Below are positions 1-8,287 of a stretch of 64,000 nt of DNA, in pieces. Source of the stretch: an uncultured Sulfitobacter sp. (lineage in GTDB: Bacteria > Pseudomonadota > Alphaproteobacteria > Rhodobacterales > Rhodobacteraceae). The DNA lies in contig CALFWM010000008.1 in the NCBI GenBank assembly GCA_937928635.1, positions 124,001 to 188,000 of the forward strand, written 5' to 3'. The translations under genes were made by a program, and so were the position numbers. Position 1 is the first letter of the stretch; each line of letters begins with the position of its first letter. The notes beneath the pieces are model-generated. The model was not told the DNA's origin and did not search any database. It saw only the letters and a program-made list of their open reading frames with translations.

Positions 1-355
1 GATCGACATCAACGTCCTGCGCCATCCCAATTGGGGCCTGCCCATTTGGCATTGGCAAACCGCGATCGACCACCGCGATGTGCAGGCCATCGGCTTTGTG
101 CGTGCATCCAACAGCAATCGGCCCATCATTGTACTCTTCAGGGTAGGCATGTTCCACGATATTGTTGAGGGCTTCGGCCATGACCAGTTCAATGGTGCCG
201 ATCTCCTCAACATCAAGCGATAATGGGGCAAGCCCGGTGGTAAGACCGGCCAATGCCTCACGCACGGCAAACTCACCGCTCTTCACCGTCAGCTGAAAAG
301 GGGCAAGCACTTGCGGGGGTGTCGGCGCGGATTCATTCATGTGCGCCCCCGTCAT
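1..355 (-). CDS. RsbW-like anti-sigma factor / serine kinase (HATPase_c), 3' end off window
   Basis: The gene reads leftward from an ATG at 355 and runs off the left edge, so only the first 118 codons are present. The translation has the GHKL/HATPase N-box (EALNNIVEHA, about residues 63-72) and a following VVDRGLPMP stretch that corresponds to the G1 box. This matches the RsbW/SpoIIAB group of ATP-binding anti-sigma regulators. Its start overlaps the stop of the upstream STAS gene by four bases (ATGA), so the two are translationally coupled, the usual layout of an anti-anti-sigma/anti-sigma pair. The sigma factor or phosphatase partner is not in view. Family is clear; target unknown. Confidence 0.85.
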   Translation of the reverse strand, partial: MTGAHMNESAPTPPQVLAPFQLTVKSGEFAVREALAGLTTGLAPLSLDVEEIGTIELVMAEALNNIVEHAYPEEYNDGPIAVGCTHKADGLHIAVVDRGLPMPNGQAPIGMAQDVDVD

Positions 356-690
356 GATCTCATTTCAGCCATCGCATCATCCATCGTCGTGAACATGCTG
401 AACACGGAATCCATCCGCGTCAGGCGAAAGACCTTGTCCACCGCCGGGGTCAACCCAGCCAGAACCAACTTTCGGGCAGGGGCCAGATGTTTCATCGTTG
501 CGACAATCGCGCCAAGGCCGCTGGAGTCGATAAAATCGACCTTGCCAAGATCGAGCACAACCGTATCTGGCCCGTCGGCGGTAGCCGTGCGCATCGCATC
601 TTTGAAGTCCAGCGCGACAGCGGCATCAATGCGGCTTTCCAGGATGCTAACAATTTGTATCTGCTCTTCTATCCTTGCGGAAACTTCCAT
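352..690 (-). CDS. STAS-domain anti-sigma factor antagonist (SpoIIAA/RsbV-like)
   Basis: A 112-residue single-domain STAS protein. The phosphorylation-site region reads VDFIDSSGLGAI, with the conserved DSSGLG loop of SpoIIAA/RsbV antagonists. I chose the ATG at 690 because GAGGG sits just upstream of it and because the domain begins there; the frame stays open to 744 but that extension is not STAS-like. It probably binds the kinase encoded immediately downstream (ATGA overlap) and releases a sigma factor or another output when unphosphorylated. The gene diverges from the thiolase gene. Confidence 0.88.
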   Translation of the reverse strand: MEVSARIEEQIQIVSILESRIDAAVALDFKDAMRTATADGPDTVVLDLGKVDFIDSSGLGAIVATMKHLAPARKLVLAGLTPAVDKVFRLTRMDSVFSMFTTMDDAMAEMRS

Positions 691-776
691 AGGTATACCC
701 TCAAGCCCCTTTTGGGCACGTTCATAATCACCAATTCTTACCATCTGGTGACCAGCCGTTGAGAGAGGACAAGGGC

Positions 777-1949
777 ATGCAGAATGTAATCATTGCAGGT
801 GCGGCGCGCACGCCGATGGGCGGGTTTCAGGGCGATTTCGCCAGTCTCAGCGCGGCGGATCTGGGTGGTGCGGCGATTGCGGCGGCCATCAAAGGGGCAG
901 GCGTGCCACAGGTCCAGGAGGTGCTGATGGGCTGTGTTTTACCCGCAGGTCAGGGACAGGCACCTGCCAGACAAGCCGGGTTCAAAGCGGGCCTGGGAGA
1001 AGACGTTCCCGCCACCACGCTCAATAAAATGTGCGGGTCCGGGATGAAGGCGGCAATGATCGCCTTTGACCAGATCGCGCTGGGCCAAAGTGACGTGATG
1101 ATTGCCGGTGGCATGGAATCAATGACAAATGCGCCCTACGTGCTGCCAAAAATGCGTGGCGGTGCCCGGTTGGGGCACGGCGCGGTGGTGGACCATATGT
1201 TTCTGGATGGTCTGGAAGACGCCTATGACAAAGGGCGCCTGATGGGCACCTTTGCAGAGAATTGTGCGGAGCAATTCCAATTCACCCGTCAGATGCAGGA
1301 TGACTATGCACTGGCTTCGCTCTCCCGCGCGCTGGAGACACAAAAGGCCGGAGCGTTTGATGGGGAAATTGCCCCGGTCACCCTGAGCACCCGCAAAGGC
1401 GACAGGACAATTGACGCAGATGAACAACCCGCAACAGCGCGGCCTGACAAGATCCCGCAGCTTAAACCGGCATTCCGGGACGGTGGCACGGTAACGGCGG
1501 CCAACTCTTCCTCCATTTCGGATGGGGCTGCGGCCCTTGTGCTGGCCTCGGAACAGGCTGCTTTGGATCAGGGTCTGACAATGCGCGCGCGCATTTTGGG
1601 CCATGCCAGTCATGCACAGGCCCCGGGTTTGTTCACCACGGCCCCTGTACCGGCGGCACAAAAGCTGTTGGCGCAGATTGGCTGGTCCAAGGATGATGTA
1701 GACCTGTGGGAGGTGAACGAGGCTTTTGCCGTCGTGCCCCTCGCCTTCATGCGCGAAATGGCGCTGAACCATGATATTGTCAACGTCAACGGCGGTGCCT
1801 GCGCGCTGGGCCACCCGATTGGTGCTTCTGGGGCGCGCATCGTGGTGACGCTGCTGAACGCCCTTGAAAAACGCGATTTGAAACGCGGTGTGGCGGCGAT
1901 CTGCATCGGGGGTGGCGAAGGCACAGCAATAGCAATCGAACGCGCCTGA
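777..1949 (+). CDS. Acetyl-CoA C-acyltransferase (thiolase II)
   Basis: A 390-residue thiolase, the usual length. It has the acyl-accepting Cys in NKMCGSGM (about residue 86), the conserved GGACALGHPIGASGAR loop and the C-terminal CIGGGEG motif with the second catalytic Cys. The family condenses two acetyl-CoA to acetoacetyl-CoA or runs in reverse during beta-oxidation; whether this copy serves PHB synthesis or degradation is not shown because phaB/phaC are not adjacent. GAGAGGAC ahead of the ATG at 777 decides the start over an upstream TTG. It is transcribed away from the STAS gene. Confidence 0.93.
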   Translation: MQNVIIAGAARTPMGGFQGDFASLSAADLGGAAIAAAIKGAGVPQVQEVLMGCVLPAGQGQAPARQAGFKAGLGEDVPATTLNKMCGSGMKAAMIAFDQIALGQSDVMIAGGMESMTNAPYVLPKMRGGARLGHGAVVDHMFLDGLEDAYDKGRLMGTFAENCAEQFQFTRQMQDDYALASLSRALETQKAGAFDGEIAPVTLSTRKGDRTIDADEQPATARPDKIPQLKPAFRDGGTVTAANSSSISDGAAALVLASEQAALDQGLTMRARILGHASHAQAPGLFTTAPVPAAQKLLAQIGWSKDDVDLWEVNEAFAVVPLAFMREMALNHDIVNVNGGACALGHPIGASGARIVVTLLNALEKRDLKRGVAAICIGGGEGTAIAIERA

Positions 1950-1973
1950 CTCTTTCTGGCCTTAACATTCCTC

Positions 1974-2000
1974 GGGGGGCAAGGGGGCAGACAGCCCCCC
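1974..2000 (+). terminator. G/C hairpin after the thiolase gene
   Basis: A 7-bp perfect stem (GGGGGGC at 1974-1980 with GCCCCCC at 1994-2000) around a 13-nt loop lies 25 nt after the thiolase stop. There is no T-run behind it, so intrinsic termination is possible but weakly supported. Confidence 0.3.
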
Positions 2001-2031
2001 ATTCCGCCGCCTACTCCACACACTGGTGCCC

Positions 2032-2493
2032 ATGATGCAGGTGAATTACGACACCCTTTCCAAAACCATCGCCGCCCTGACGGAGGGCGAAACAGATACC
2101 GTGGCCCTGATGGCAACGCTGGCCTGCGAAGTGCACCATGCGGATGATCGTTTTGACTGGACGGGATTTTACCGGGTTGTGGCACCGCAATTGCTTAAGA
2201 TCGGGCCGTACCAGGGCGGCCATGGTTGTCTGGTGATTCCCTTTGACCGGGGGGTGTGCGGGGCGGCGGCGCGCACGGGCGAAACGCAATTGGTCCCAGA
2301 CGTTGACACCTTTGAAGGGCACATCGCCTGTGCCTCCAGCACGCGGTCTGAGCTGGTTTTGCCGGTCTGGGATGGCAAGGGCGCATTGCTGGGAGTTTTT
2401 GACCTCGACAGCGATCAACCGGACGCTTTCACACCCAAGGATGCTGAGGCGCTTCAGGACATTCTGGAAATTACGTTCTCTTCCGTGAAATAA
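2032..2493 (+). CDS. msrC: Free methionine-(R)-sulfoxide reductase (fRMsr, GAF domain)
   Basis: A roughly 153-residue single GAF-domain protein that keeps the three cysteines of the MsrC/YebR enzymes: GGHGC (about residue 66), RGVC (76) and HIAC (100), plus the SELVLPV strand. The E. coli enzyme reduces free, not protein-bound, methionine-R-sulfoxide in the cytosol. No strong Shine-Dalgarno is visible; ATG at 2032, ATG at 2035 or GTG at 2026 could each be the start. The cysteine pattern separates it from generic GAF sensors, so the functional call is fairly good. Confidence 0.85.
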   Translation: MMQVNYDTLSKTIAALTEGETDTVALMATLACEVHHADDRFDWTGFYRVVAPQLLKIGPYQGGHGCLVIPFDRGVCGAAARTGETQLVPDVDTFEGHIACASSTRSELVLPVWDGKGALLGVFDLDSDQPDAFTPKDAEALQDILEITFSSVK

Positions 2494-2561
2494 TTCTGGA
2501 TTTTTTCACGAACCTTTGGCATTTGTTACCCAAGTGAAATGACGTCAATGGATTCGCGCGC

Positions 2562-3134
2562 TTGCAACATGCCACCCCTGATTTGCCGGAAACCCTTGGC
2601 GCGGACCTGCGTGCGCTGCGCAAAGCGCGTGGGCTGACCCTCACTGACCTGGCAGAGACAGTGGGCCGCTCTGTTGGATGGCTCAGCCAGGTGGAGCGGG
2701 ATAAATCGGACCCCTCCATCACGGACCTGCGTCAGATTGCGGCGGCACTTGAGGTGTCTGTTTCTATCCTGTTCCGCCACGCGGCGGCCCCGGCGCATGA
2801 GGCCGGGCATGTGGTGCGTGCGGGCGCGCGTCGCCCGATAGGCTCGGATATCGCCGGTCTGGTCGAGGAATTGTTGTCGCCTGACCTCACGGATGACTTT
2901 GAAATGGTGCACTCCACCTTTCAGCCCCACAGCCGGATCAAAGAGGCCGTCAGCCGTCCCACCCAAGAGGTCGGTTATCTGATTTCGGGCAAATTGCAGA
3001 TCGAGATTTCGGGCACCACCCACACGATCCATCCCGGTGACAGTTTCCGCATCAGGGGAGAAGCCTTTCGCTGGGCCAACCCTTTTGGCGAACCGGCTGT
3101 GGCCATCTGGGTCATCGCGCCGCCGGTGTACTGA
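2562..3134 (+). CDS. XRE-family HTH plus cupin transcriptional regulator
   Basis: A 190-residue regulator with an N-terminal XRE helix-turn-helix (about residues 12-66, containing LTLTDLAETVGRSVGWLSQV) and a C-terminal cupin barrel (about 110-185, ending WANPFGEPAVAIWVIAPP). This is the PuuR/SutR-like layout often found next to amine and amino-acid catabolic genes. The reading frame opens with TTG at 2562 after a stop at 2535; no ATG is available in this frame, so a TTG start is likely. It sits directly upstream of the LysE/GcvT-dehydrogenase run and is the obvious candidate regulator, by position only. Confidence 0.85.
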   Translation: MQHATPDLPETLGADLRALRKARGLTLTDLAETVGRSVGWLSQVERDKSDPSITDLRQIAAALEVSVSILFRHAAAPAHEAGHVVRAGARRPIGSDIAGLVEELLSPDLTDDFEMVHSTFQPHSRIKEAVSRPTQEVGYLISGKLQIEISGTTHTIHPGDSFRIRGEAFRWANPFGEPAVAIWVIAPPVY

Positions 3135-3237
3135 TGCGTCACACCTCCCCTTTCATAAATCAAATATCGCGCATCTCCCGAGGGTGCCGTAGACGTCGCT
3201 GGCGATGCGGGATCCTTTCAGCATGCGGGACGCGGTG

Positions 3238-3858
3238 ATGTCATTTGAGGCCTGGATCATATTCGCGCTGTTTTGGGTGGTGTTTGTGACCACACCGGGG
3301 CCAAACGCGGTAAACTGCATCTCCAATGGCATGACGCTGGGGTTTCGCCGCTCCTTGATCGGGGTGCTGGCGATCTTGACGCAGGCCACGCTGTTTTTGC
3401 TGTTGTCCGCCTTTGGTGTGACGGCCCTGATTGCGGCCTCTGAAACGGCGTTCTTTGCGGCCAAGCTGCTTGGCGCGGCATTTCTGATTTATCTGGGCGT
3501 CCGCGGCTGGCTCAGCGCGAAGAAACCCGTGAGGGTGGATGAGCGCCCCGGGTCCAGCATCTATCTGCGTGCCCTTGCCATCGCGACGATCAATCCAAAA
3601 TCTGTCGCGGGCTACCTCGCCGCCTTTTCCCAATTTGTGCAGCCGGGCGTGCCTATCTGGGATCAGATGGCGGTGATCATGCCCACTGCCCTGACCCTGA
3701 CCGCGCTTAGCTACATTGGGTTCACCGCCCTTGGTGCGGGCCTTGGGCGGGCAGCGCTTGGCGCGGTCTTTAACGTCTGGTTTCGCCGCCTAACGGGCGC
3801 GTGTTTTATCATCTACGGCGTGCTCTTGGGCACAGCCACATCACCGGGAAGGGTCTGA
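3238..3858 (+). CDS. LysE/RhtB-family amino-acid exporter
   Basis: About 206 residues with the family signature TPGPN near the N terminus and five or six hydrophobic segments. The family exports amino acids or derivatives across the inner membrane. I prefer ATG 3238 because the protein then begins at the first membrane helix as in homologues; the frame also has an ATG at 3205. A GFA gene follows 3 nt after the stop, so they are likely co-transcribed. The substrate cannot be told; linkage suggests a methylated amine or amino acid. Confidence 0.85.
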   Translation: MSFEAWIIFALFWVVFVTTPGPNAVNCISNGMTLGFRRSLIGVLAILTQATLFLLLSAFGVTALIAASETAFFAAKLLGAAFLIYLGVRGWLSAKKPVRVDERPGSSIYLRALAIATINPKSVAGYLAAFSQFVQPGVPIWDQMAVIMPTALTLTALSYIGFTALGAGLGRAALGAVFNVWFRRLTGACFIIYGVLLGTATSPGRV

Positions 3859-3861
3859 TCC

Positions 3862-4236
3862 ATGCTGAACGGCAGCTGCAATTGCAAAGACATTTCTTTC
3901 ACCATCTCTGGCGAGGTCCGGGGCGTCTCCAACTGCCACTGCGGCCAGTGTCGCAAGCAATCCGGCAACGTCTGGGCCTCTGCGGTGGTCGAACAAGCCG
4001 ACATCAAGATCACCGGCACCCCCACATGGTATCGCTCCAGCGACAGCGCTGCGCGCGGCTTTTGCCCGACCTGTGGCGCCTTTCTGTTCTGGAAACATGA
4101 CGACGAAACTTCAATGAGCTTTGGACTGGGCGCGCTTGACGGCCCCTCCGGGCTCAAAATCGAAAAACACATCTTTGTTGTGGACAAAGGTGACTACTAC
4201 GAGATTGCGGATGGCCTTCCGCTGCATGACCAATAG
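3862..4236 (+). CDS. GFA/CENP-V-fold zinc protein
   Basis: A 124-residue protein with the zinc ligands of the glutathione-dependent formaldehyde-activating (Gfa) fold: GSCNCKD at the N terminus, CHCGQCRK at about residues 30-37 and FCPTCGAF near 70. Gfa itself was proposed to aid formaldehyde-glutathione adduct formation, but most family members have no proven activity. Its place just ahead of a demethylating dehydrogenase that can release formaldehyde makes a C1-related role attractive, as inference only. It is spaced 3 nt from the LysE gene and 12 nt from the next gene. Confidence 0.82.
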   Translation: MLNGSCNCKDISFTISGEVRGVSNCHCGQCRKQSGNVWASAVVEQADIKITGTPTWYRSSDSAARGFCPTCGAFLFWKHDDETSMSFGLGALDGPSGLKIEKHIFVVDKGDYYEIADGLPLHDQ

Positions 4237-4248
4237 GGAAGAATAACA

Positions 4249-6702
4249 ATGGCAGATTTTCCAACTACGGCCCGTGTGGTCATCATCGGCGGCGGCGTCG
4301 TGGGCACCTCCACCCTGTATCATCTGGCCAAAGCAGGCTGGAAAGACTGCGTACTGCTGGAAAAGAATGAACTGACGGCAGGCTCGACCTGGCACGCCGC
4401 TGGCAATGTGCCAAACTTTGCCGGCTCCTGGGCGGTGATGAACATGCAGCGCTACGGTGCCGCGATGTACCGCACGCTGGGCGAAGACGTCGATTACCCG
4501 ATGAACTATCACGTTACAGGTGCCCTGCGACTGGCCCATTCCAAGGAACGCATGCAGGAATTTGAGCGGGTGGCTTCCATGGGCCGCTATCAGGGCTTGC
4601 AGATGGACATCTGCACGCCCGCTGAGCTGAAAGAGCACAACCCCTTCATCGAAACGCATGATCTTGCCGGTGGCCTGTGGGACCCGCTGGATGGCGACAT
4701 TGACCCGGCTCAGTTGACCCAAGCGCTGGCCAAAGGCGCACGCGATGCAGGGGGGCGCATTGAACGGTTCTGCCCGGTAATTGGCATCGACCGCGATGGC
4801 GATGAGTGGATCGTGAAAACCGAAAAGGGTGAGATCCGCGCCCAGTACGTCGCCAACTGCGCAGGCTATTACGCACAGCGTGTGGGTGAGATGTTCAAAC
4901 CCTTTGGCGGACGCACGGTGCCGATGGTTGTGATGAGCCATCAGTATTTCCTGACCGAGCCAATTGCCGAACTGGAGGCCTGGACCAAGGAAAACGGTCG
5001 CAAGGTGCCCATGATCCGCGACGTGGATTCATCCTATTACCTGCGGCAGGAAAAGACCGGCCTGAACCTTGGCCCCTATGAGCGCAACTGTAAGGCGCAC
5101 TGGGTCACGCCGGATGATCCGATGCCGGAGGATTTCTCCTTTCAACTCTACCCCGACGATCTGGAGCGGCTGGAGTGGTACATTGAGGACGCCATGGAGC
5201 GCCTGCCGCTGCTGGGCACCGCCGGTGTGGGCCGTAACATCAACGGCCCGATCCCTTACGCGCCCGATGGCCTGCCGATGATCGGCCCGATGCCCGGTGT
5301 AAAGAACGCCTTTGAAGGGCACTCCTTTACCTTCGGCATCGCGCAGGGTGGTGGCGCAGGCAAGGCCCTGTCGGAATGGATCATGCACGGTGAAACCGAG
5401 TTGGACATGTGGGCCGTAGACCCGCGCCGCTACACTGATCACTGCGATCACGACTATTGCCTGTCCAAGGCGCTGGAAACCTATGGCCACGAATACGCCA
5501 TGCATTTCCCTTATCACGAATGGCCTGCGGGGCGGGACAAGAAACTGTCACCAAACCACCAGAGCCTGCTTGATGCAGGCGCACAGATGGGGGCCTACAA
5601 CGGCTGGGAACGCGCGAACTGGTTCGCCAAGGACGGCGATGACACCTCGGAAGAAAGCACACAAACATGGGATCGGGGCGGCCCATGGGCGGCGCGCATC
5701 AAGGAAGAAGTTGAGGCGGTGCGTGATCACGCAGGTGTACTCGATATGCCCGGGTTCTCGCGCTACAGGCTTTCTGGTGCGGGTGCCGCCGAATGGCTGC
5801 GCGGTCAGGTCTGTGGTGCCTTGCCCAAAGTGGGCCGCATGAACCTTGGCTATTTTGCTGACAGCCGGGGCCGCATCGCGACGGAGATGACCATCATCCG
5901 CTGGGGTGAGGATGATTTCTGGCTGATGACAGCGGCTGTTGCTTTGTGGCACGACTTTGAACTGCTGCAAGGGCGCTTGCCGAGTGATGGGTCGCTGACC
6001 CTCACCGACATCACCCGCGATTGGTCCACCCACATCATCACAGGCCCCAAGAGCCGCGAGATGCTGGAAGGGATCACGACAGATGCGGACCTCGCGGCCA
6101 CATGGATGTCCATTCAGGACGCCACAGTTGCGGGCAAACCCGCCAAACTGTTCCGCGTGTCCTTCCCCGGTGAATTGGGCTGGGAGGTGCATACATCCTT
6201 TGAGGACAGCCCAACCGTCTATGAAGCGATCAAATCCGCCGGGGCCAAGCCGTTCGGCATGTACGCGATGAATTCCATGCGCATCGAAAAAGGCTACCGC
6301 ACTTGGAAGGGTGACCTGTCCACGGATTACTCCATGCTGGAAGCAGGCCTCGACCGTTGGGTCAAATTCGACAAACCGCAGGACTTCCCCGGCAAGGCGG
6401 CCATGGCGGCGGAGAAACAGGCGGGCATTAAGAAACGCTTTGTTACAATGATCGTCGAGGCTGGCGATCAGGACGCGCCCTATATGTCCACGGTTATGCA
6501 CAACGGCGAGGTTGTGGGGGAAACCACTTCGGGTGACTGGGGTTACCGGATTGGCAAATCCGTGGCCTTGGGCACGATCCGCGCGGACCTTGCGGTGCCG
6601 GGCACAGAGGTTGAGATCAGCATCTTTGGTCACACCTGCAAAGCGGTTGTGCAGGAGGACGCGCCGCTGTGGGATCCTGAAAACGAACGGCTGCGTGCAT
6701 GA
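4249..6702 (+). CDS. Dimethylglycine/sarcosine dehydrogenase-like FAD-GcvT fusion (copy 1)
   Basis: An 817-residue two-part enzyme. The N-terminal half is a DAO-type FAD oxidoreductase with a dinucleotide motif (IIGGGVVG, about 12-19) and STWHAAG (46-52), whose His corresponds to the residue that binds FAD covalently in dimethylglycine dehydrogenase. The C-terminal half (from about 430) is an FAO_M plus GcvT-type tetrahydrofolate domain. Such fusions oxidatively demethylate N-methyl glycines and pass the one-carbon unit to tetrahydrofolate. RBS GGAAGAA precedes the ATG. It shares domain order with the copy at 8288 but the two are clearly diverged, which suggests different substrates (dimethylglycine versus sarcosine). 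Exact substrate is inferred. Confidence 0.88.
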   Translation: MADFPTTARVVIIGGGVVGTSTLYHLAKAGWKDCVLLEKNELTAGSTWHAAGNVPNFAGSWAVMNMQRYGAAMYRTLGEDVDYPMNYHVTGALRLAHSKERMQEFERVASMGRYQGLQMDICTPAELKEHNPFIETHDLAGGLWDPLDGDIDPAQLTQALAKGARDAGGRIERFCPVIGIDRDGDEWIVKTEKGEIRAQYVANCAGYYAQRVGEMFKPFGGRTVPMVVMSHQYFLTEPIAELEAWTKENGRKVPMIRDVDSSYYLRQEKTGLNLGPYERNCKAHWVTPDDPMPEDFSFQLYPDDLERLEWYIEDAMERLPLLGTAGVGRNINGPIPYAPDGLPMIGPMPGVKNAFEGHSFTFGIAQGGGAGKALSEWIMHGETELDMWAVDPRRYTDHCDHDYCLSKALETYGHEYAMHFPYHEWPAGRDKKLSPNHQSLLDAGAQMGAYNGWERANWFAKDGDDTSEESTQTWDRGGPWAARIKEEVEAVRDHAGVLDMPGFSRYRLSGAGAAEWLRGQVCGALPKVGRMNLGYFADSRGRIATEMTIIRWGEDDFWLMTAAVALWHDFELLQGRLPSDGSLTLTDITRDWSTHIITGPKSREMLEGITTDADLAATWMSIQDATVAGKPAKLFRVSFPGELGWEVHTSFEDSPTVYEAIKSAGAKPFGMYAMNSMRIEKGYRTWKGDLSTDYSMLEAGLDRWVKFDKPQDFPGKAAMAAEKQAGIKKRFVTMIVEAGDQDAPYMSTVMHNGEVVGETTSGDWGYRIGKSVALGTIRADLAVPGTEVEISIFGHTCKAVVQEDAPLWDPENERLRA

Positions 6703-7334
6703 GCATTGAGACCTACCTGATCTACCTTGGCGTACTGGCGGCGTTTTTCATTACGCCACCGGATACGTCGCAACTGCTGATCATCTCCAATTCCCTGCGC
6801 CACGGACTACGACGCAGCACGGCGACGATTGCGGGTGATTTGTCTGCCAATGTGTTGCAAATGACTGCCGCCGCTTTTGGGCTAACGGCGATCATTGCGG
6901 CATCGGCGGAGGCGATATGGGTGATCAAGTGGGCCGGTGTGGCCTATCTGGTGTGGATTGGACTGCAACTGATGCTGTCCAAAGGGGGCGGTGATGGCCC
7001 TGCGGCTGCGTCACAATCCCGGCGGCGGGTGTTGTTTCGTCAGGGGTTTCTGACCTCATCGGCCAACCCCTACGCGGTGGTGTTCTTTGGCGCACTGTTT
7101 CCGCAGTTCATTGACCCTGCGCAGGCTGTTCTGCCGCAACTGGTGATCTTGGGGGCGACCTATCTGGTGGTTGATGGCGCAATGTTGCTGGTTTGGGGCT
7201 GGATGGCGACGCGCACCTTGGGGCGGGTTAAGGCACTGTCGGGGCAATGGCTGAACCGGGTATCCGGCGTATTGATGATCGCAGCGGCGGCCCTTCTGGC
7301 CAGCCGTGATTTGGCGGCAGAGGTCCCGGAATGA
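6699..7334 (+). CDS. LysE-family translocator (second copy in cluster)
   Basis: A 211-residue membrane protein of the LysE/RhtB family; the signature is changed to TPPDTSQ in place of TPGPN, so it is a divergent member. The start overlaps the upstream dehydrogenase stop (ATGA) and its own stop overlaps the next ATG (ATGA), placing it inside a tightly coupled operon. It may export an excess product such as glycine, sarcosine or a homocysteine derivative; nothing in the sequence fixes this. Confidence 0.82.
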   Translation: MSIETYLIYLGVLAAFFITPPDTSQLLIISNSLRHGLRRSTATIAGDLSANVLQMTAAAFGLTAIIAASAEAIWVIKWAGVAYLVWIGLQLMLSKGGGDGPAAASQSRRRVLFRQGFLTSSANPYAVVFFGALFPQFIDPAQAVLPQLVILGATYLVVDGAMLLVWGWMATRTLGRVKALSGQWLNRVSGVLMIAAAALLASRDLAAEVPE

Positions 7335-8251
7335 CAAAGATCACCCTCCTTGATGGCGGCATGGGACAAGAGCTGATCCACCGTGCAGGCGGCGTGGCCA
7401 CACCCTTGTGGTCCACCCAAGCGTTGTTGGATGATCCTGACATGGTGGCCGCTGTCCACGAGGATTATGCCGCCGCAGGCGCGACTGTCGCGACCACCAA
7501 CACCTATGCCCTGCACCGGGACCGGCTGCGGGGCGGGGCGTCCAACCATTATGCGGCAGATGGCATTGTGCTGCCCGATCTCGAAGACCGGTTGGGTGAA
7601 TTGATCCAGACCGCAACCACTGCGGCGGCATCTGTGCGGGCAGGGCGGCGTGTGGCCGGGGCCATTGGGCCCTTGGGTGCCAGCTATCGCGCGGATCTTT
7701 TGCCGCCCCATGACGTGGCCGTGTCGCAACTTGCCGAGATCGCCGCGCTGCTTGCGCCGGGGGTGGATCTGCTGAACTTTGAGACTGTGCCCAGCATTGC
7801 CGCCGCGCGCGCCTGTCTGGAGGCAGGGCGCGCCACCGACTTGCCGGTCTGGCTGTCGTTCACGGTAGATGATACGGATGGCACGCGCCTGCGTTCGGGT
7901 GAGCCCGTGGCGGATGCGGTGGAGGTGGCAGGCCAAGCGGACGCGGCACTGATCAACTGTTCGATGCCAGAGGTGATACCCGCCGCGCTGGACAAACTGC
8001 TGCCCTGCGGCAGACCCGTCGGGGCCTATGCCAATGGGTTCACCCAGATTACTCCGGCATTCATCGCAGGACAAACCACAGCGGATGACCTTTCTGCGCG
8101 CGCAGATATGACGCCAGCGATCTATGCCGATCACGCCATGGGTTGGGTGCAGCAGGGCGCAACAATCATCGGCGGGTGCTGCGAAGTTGGCCCGGCCCAT
8201 ATCAAAGAAATCGCCACCCGCCTGCGTGCGGCTGGTCACACCATCATCTAG
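7331..8251 (+). CDS. Homocysteine S-methyltransferase family protein (candidate betaine-homocysteine methyltransferase)
   Basis: A 306-residue single-domain Zn-dependent methyltransferase. It has DGGMGQEL at the N terminus and the three zinc cysteines in INCS (about residue 217) and GGCCEVG (near 279-283). The family moves a methyl group from a donor such as S-methylmethionine or glycine betaine to homocysteine, giving methionine. Lying between two N-methylglycine dehydrogenases, it fits the first step of betaine breakdown (betaine to dimethylglycine). That substrate is an inference from context; MmuM-type activity remains possible. It is coupled to the LysE gene by an ATGA overlap. Confidence 0.85.
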   Translation: MTKITLLDGGMGQELIHRAGGVATPLWSTQALLDDPDMVAAVHEDYAAAGATVATTNTYALHRDRLRGGASNHYAADGIVLPDLEDRLGELIQTATTAAASVRAGRRVAGAIGPLGASYRADLLPPHDVAVSQLAEIAALLAPGVDLLNFETVPSIAAARACLEAGRATDLPVWLSFTVDDTDGTRLRSGEPVADAVEVAGQADAALINCSMPEVIPAALDKLLPCGRPVGAYANGFTQITPAFIAGQTTADDLSARADMTPAIYADHAMGWVQQGATIIGGCCEVGPAHIKEIATRLRAAGHTII

Positions 8252-8287
8252 CGCCGCGCGCGCCGCATCGTTCAAAGGACCCCCCTT

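Noticed and set aside
5548..6633. Second long antisense frame over the first GcvT dehydrogenase
   Set aside because: Same reasoning; no start context or recognisable sequence, and the plus-strand gene is complete.
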